Assembly: GCA_016213595.1 (NCBI GenBank)
Contig: JACRAA010000274.1
Span: 1 to 5,465, forward strand
Reading direction: 5' to 3'
Source of the DNA: Actinomycetota bacterium
GTDB taxonomy: Bacteria > Actinomycetota > Actinomycetes > Propionibacteriales > Propionibacteriaceae
Length of the DNA: 5,465 bases
Each line of letters opens with the position of its first letter. Within the stretch, counting starts at the first letter, position 1. This document shows positions 5,465 to 5,465 of the stretch, one piece after another. A model generated the notes under the pieces. The model made no database searches, was not told the origin of the DNA, and saw only the letters and a program-made list of their open reading frames with translations. A program made the position numbers and the translations under genes.

Positions 5465-5465
5465 C

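Overview
The window comes from a high-GC actinobacterium. Signs of this are GC-rich third codon positions, a zinc-binding (HxxxCxxC) anti-sigma factor paired with an ECF sigma factor, a COG4315-type lipoprotein, and a peptidoglycan amidase with LGFP and LDTR-type repeats. The sequence does not let me name a genus. I see no mobile element, RNA gene or CRISPR array.

Layout. From 1 to 1031 on the minus strand lies an ECF sigma factor gene followed by its membrane anti-sigma factor, which runs off the left edge. Facing away from them is a secreted lipoprotein gene (1199-1768, plus). It converges on a large secreted N-acetylmuramoyl-L-alanine amidase gene (1848-4460, minus) across a long hairpin at 1801-1837. 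Divergent from the amidase is a cytoplasmic PEBP/YbhB-family gene (4708-5169, plus). This converges on the 3' end of an unrecognised gene (5243-5464, minus) that leaves the right edge.

The most interesting part is the left third. The 168 bp between the sigma and lipoprotein genes holds a two-fold symmetric divergent promoter. A perfect 12-bp palindrome (GTTCAGCTGAAC) supplies a TGAAC-type -35 element to each strand. Each is followed, after exactly 16 bp, by a CGTT -10 element embedded in GGCC(C/G)GCGTT. This is what one would expect if the ECF sigma factor reads both sides, switching on its own operon and the lipoprotein as one positive-feedback module held in check by the anti-sigma factor.

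The sigma gene, however, carries an in-frame TAG inside the region 4.2 recognition helix. Beyond it the frame stays open for 16 more helix-like codons and ends in the ATGA overlap with the anti-sigma start that a full-length gene would be expected to have. The stop therefore looks like a recent nonsense change (or a base error, or a readthrough site) in an otherwise intact system. A weaker TGAACC-N16-GGTT match upstream of the amidase may place that cell-wall enzyme in the same regulon.
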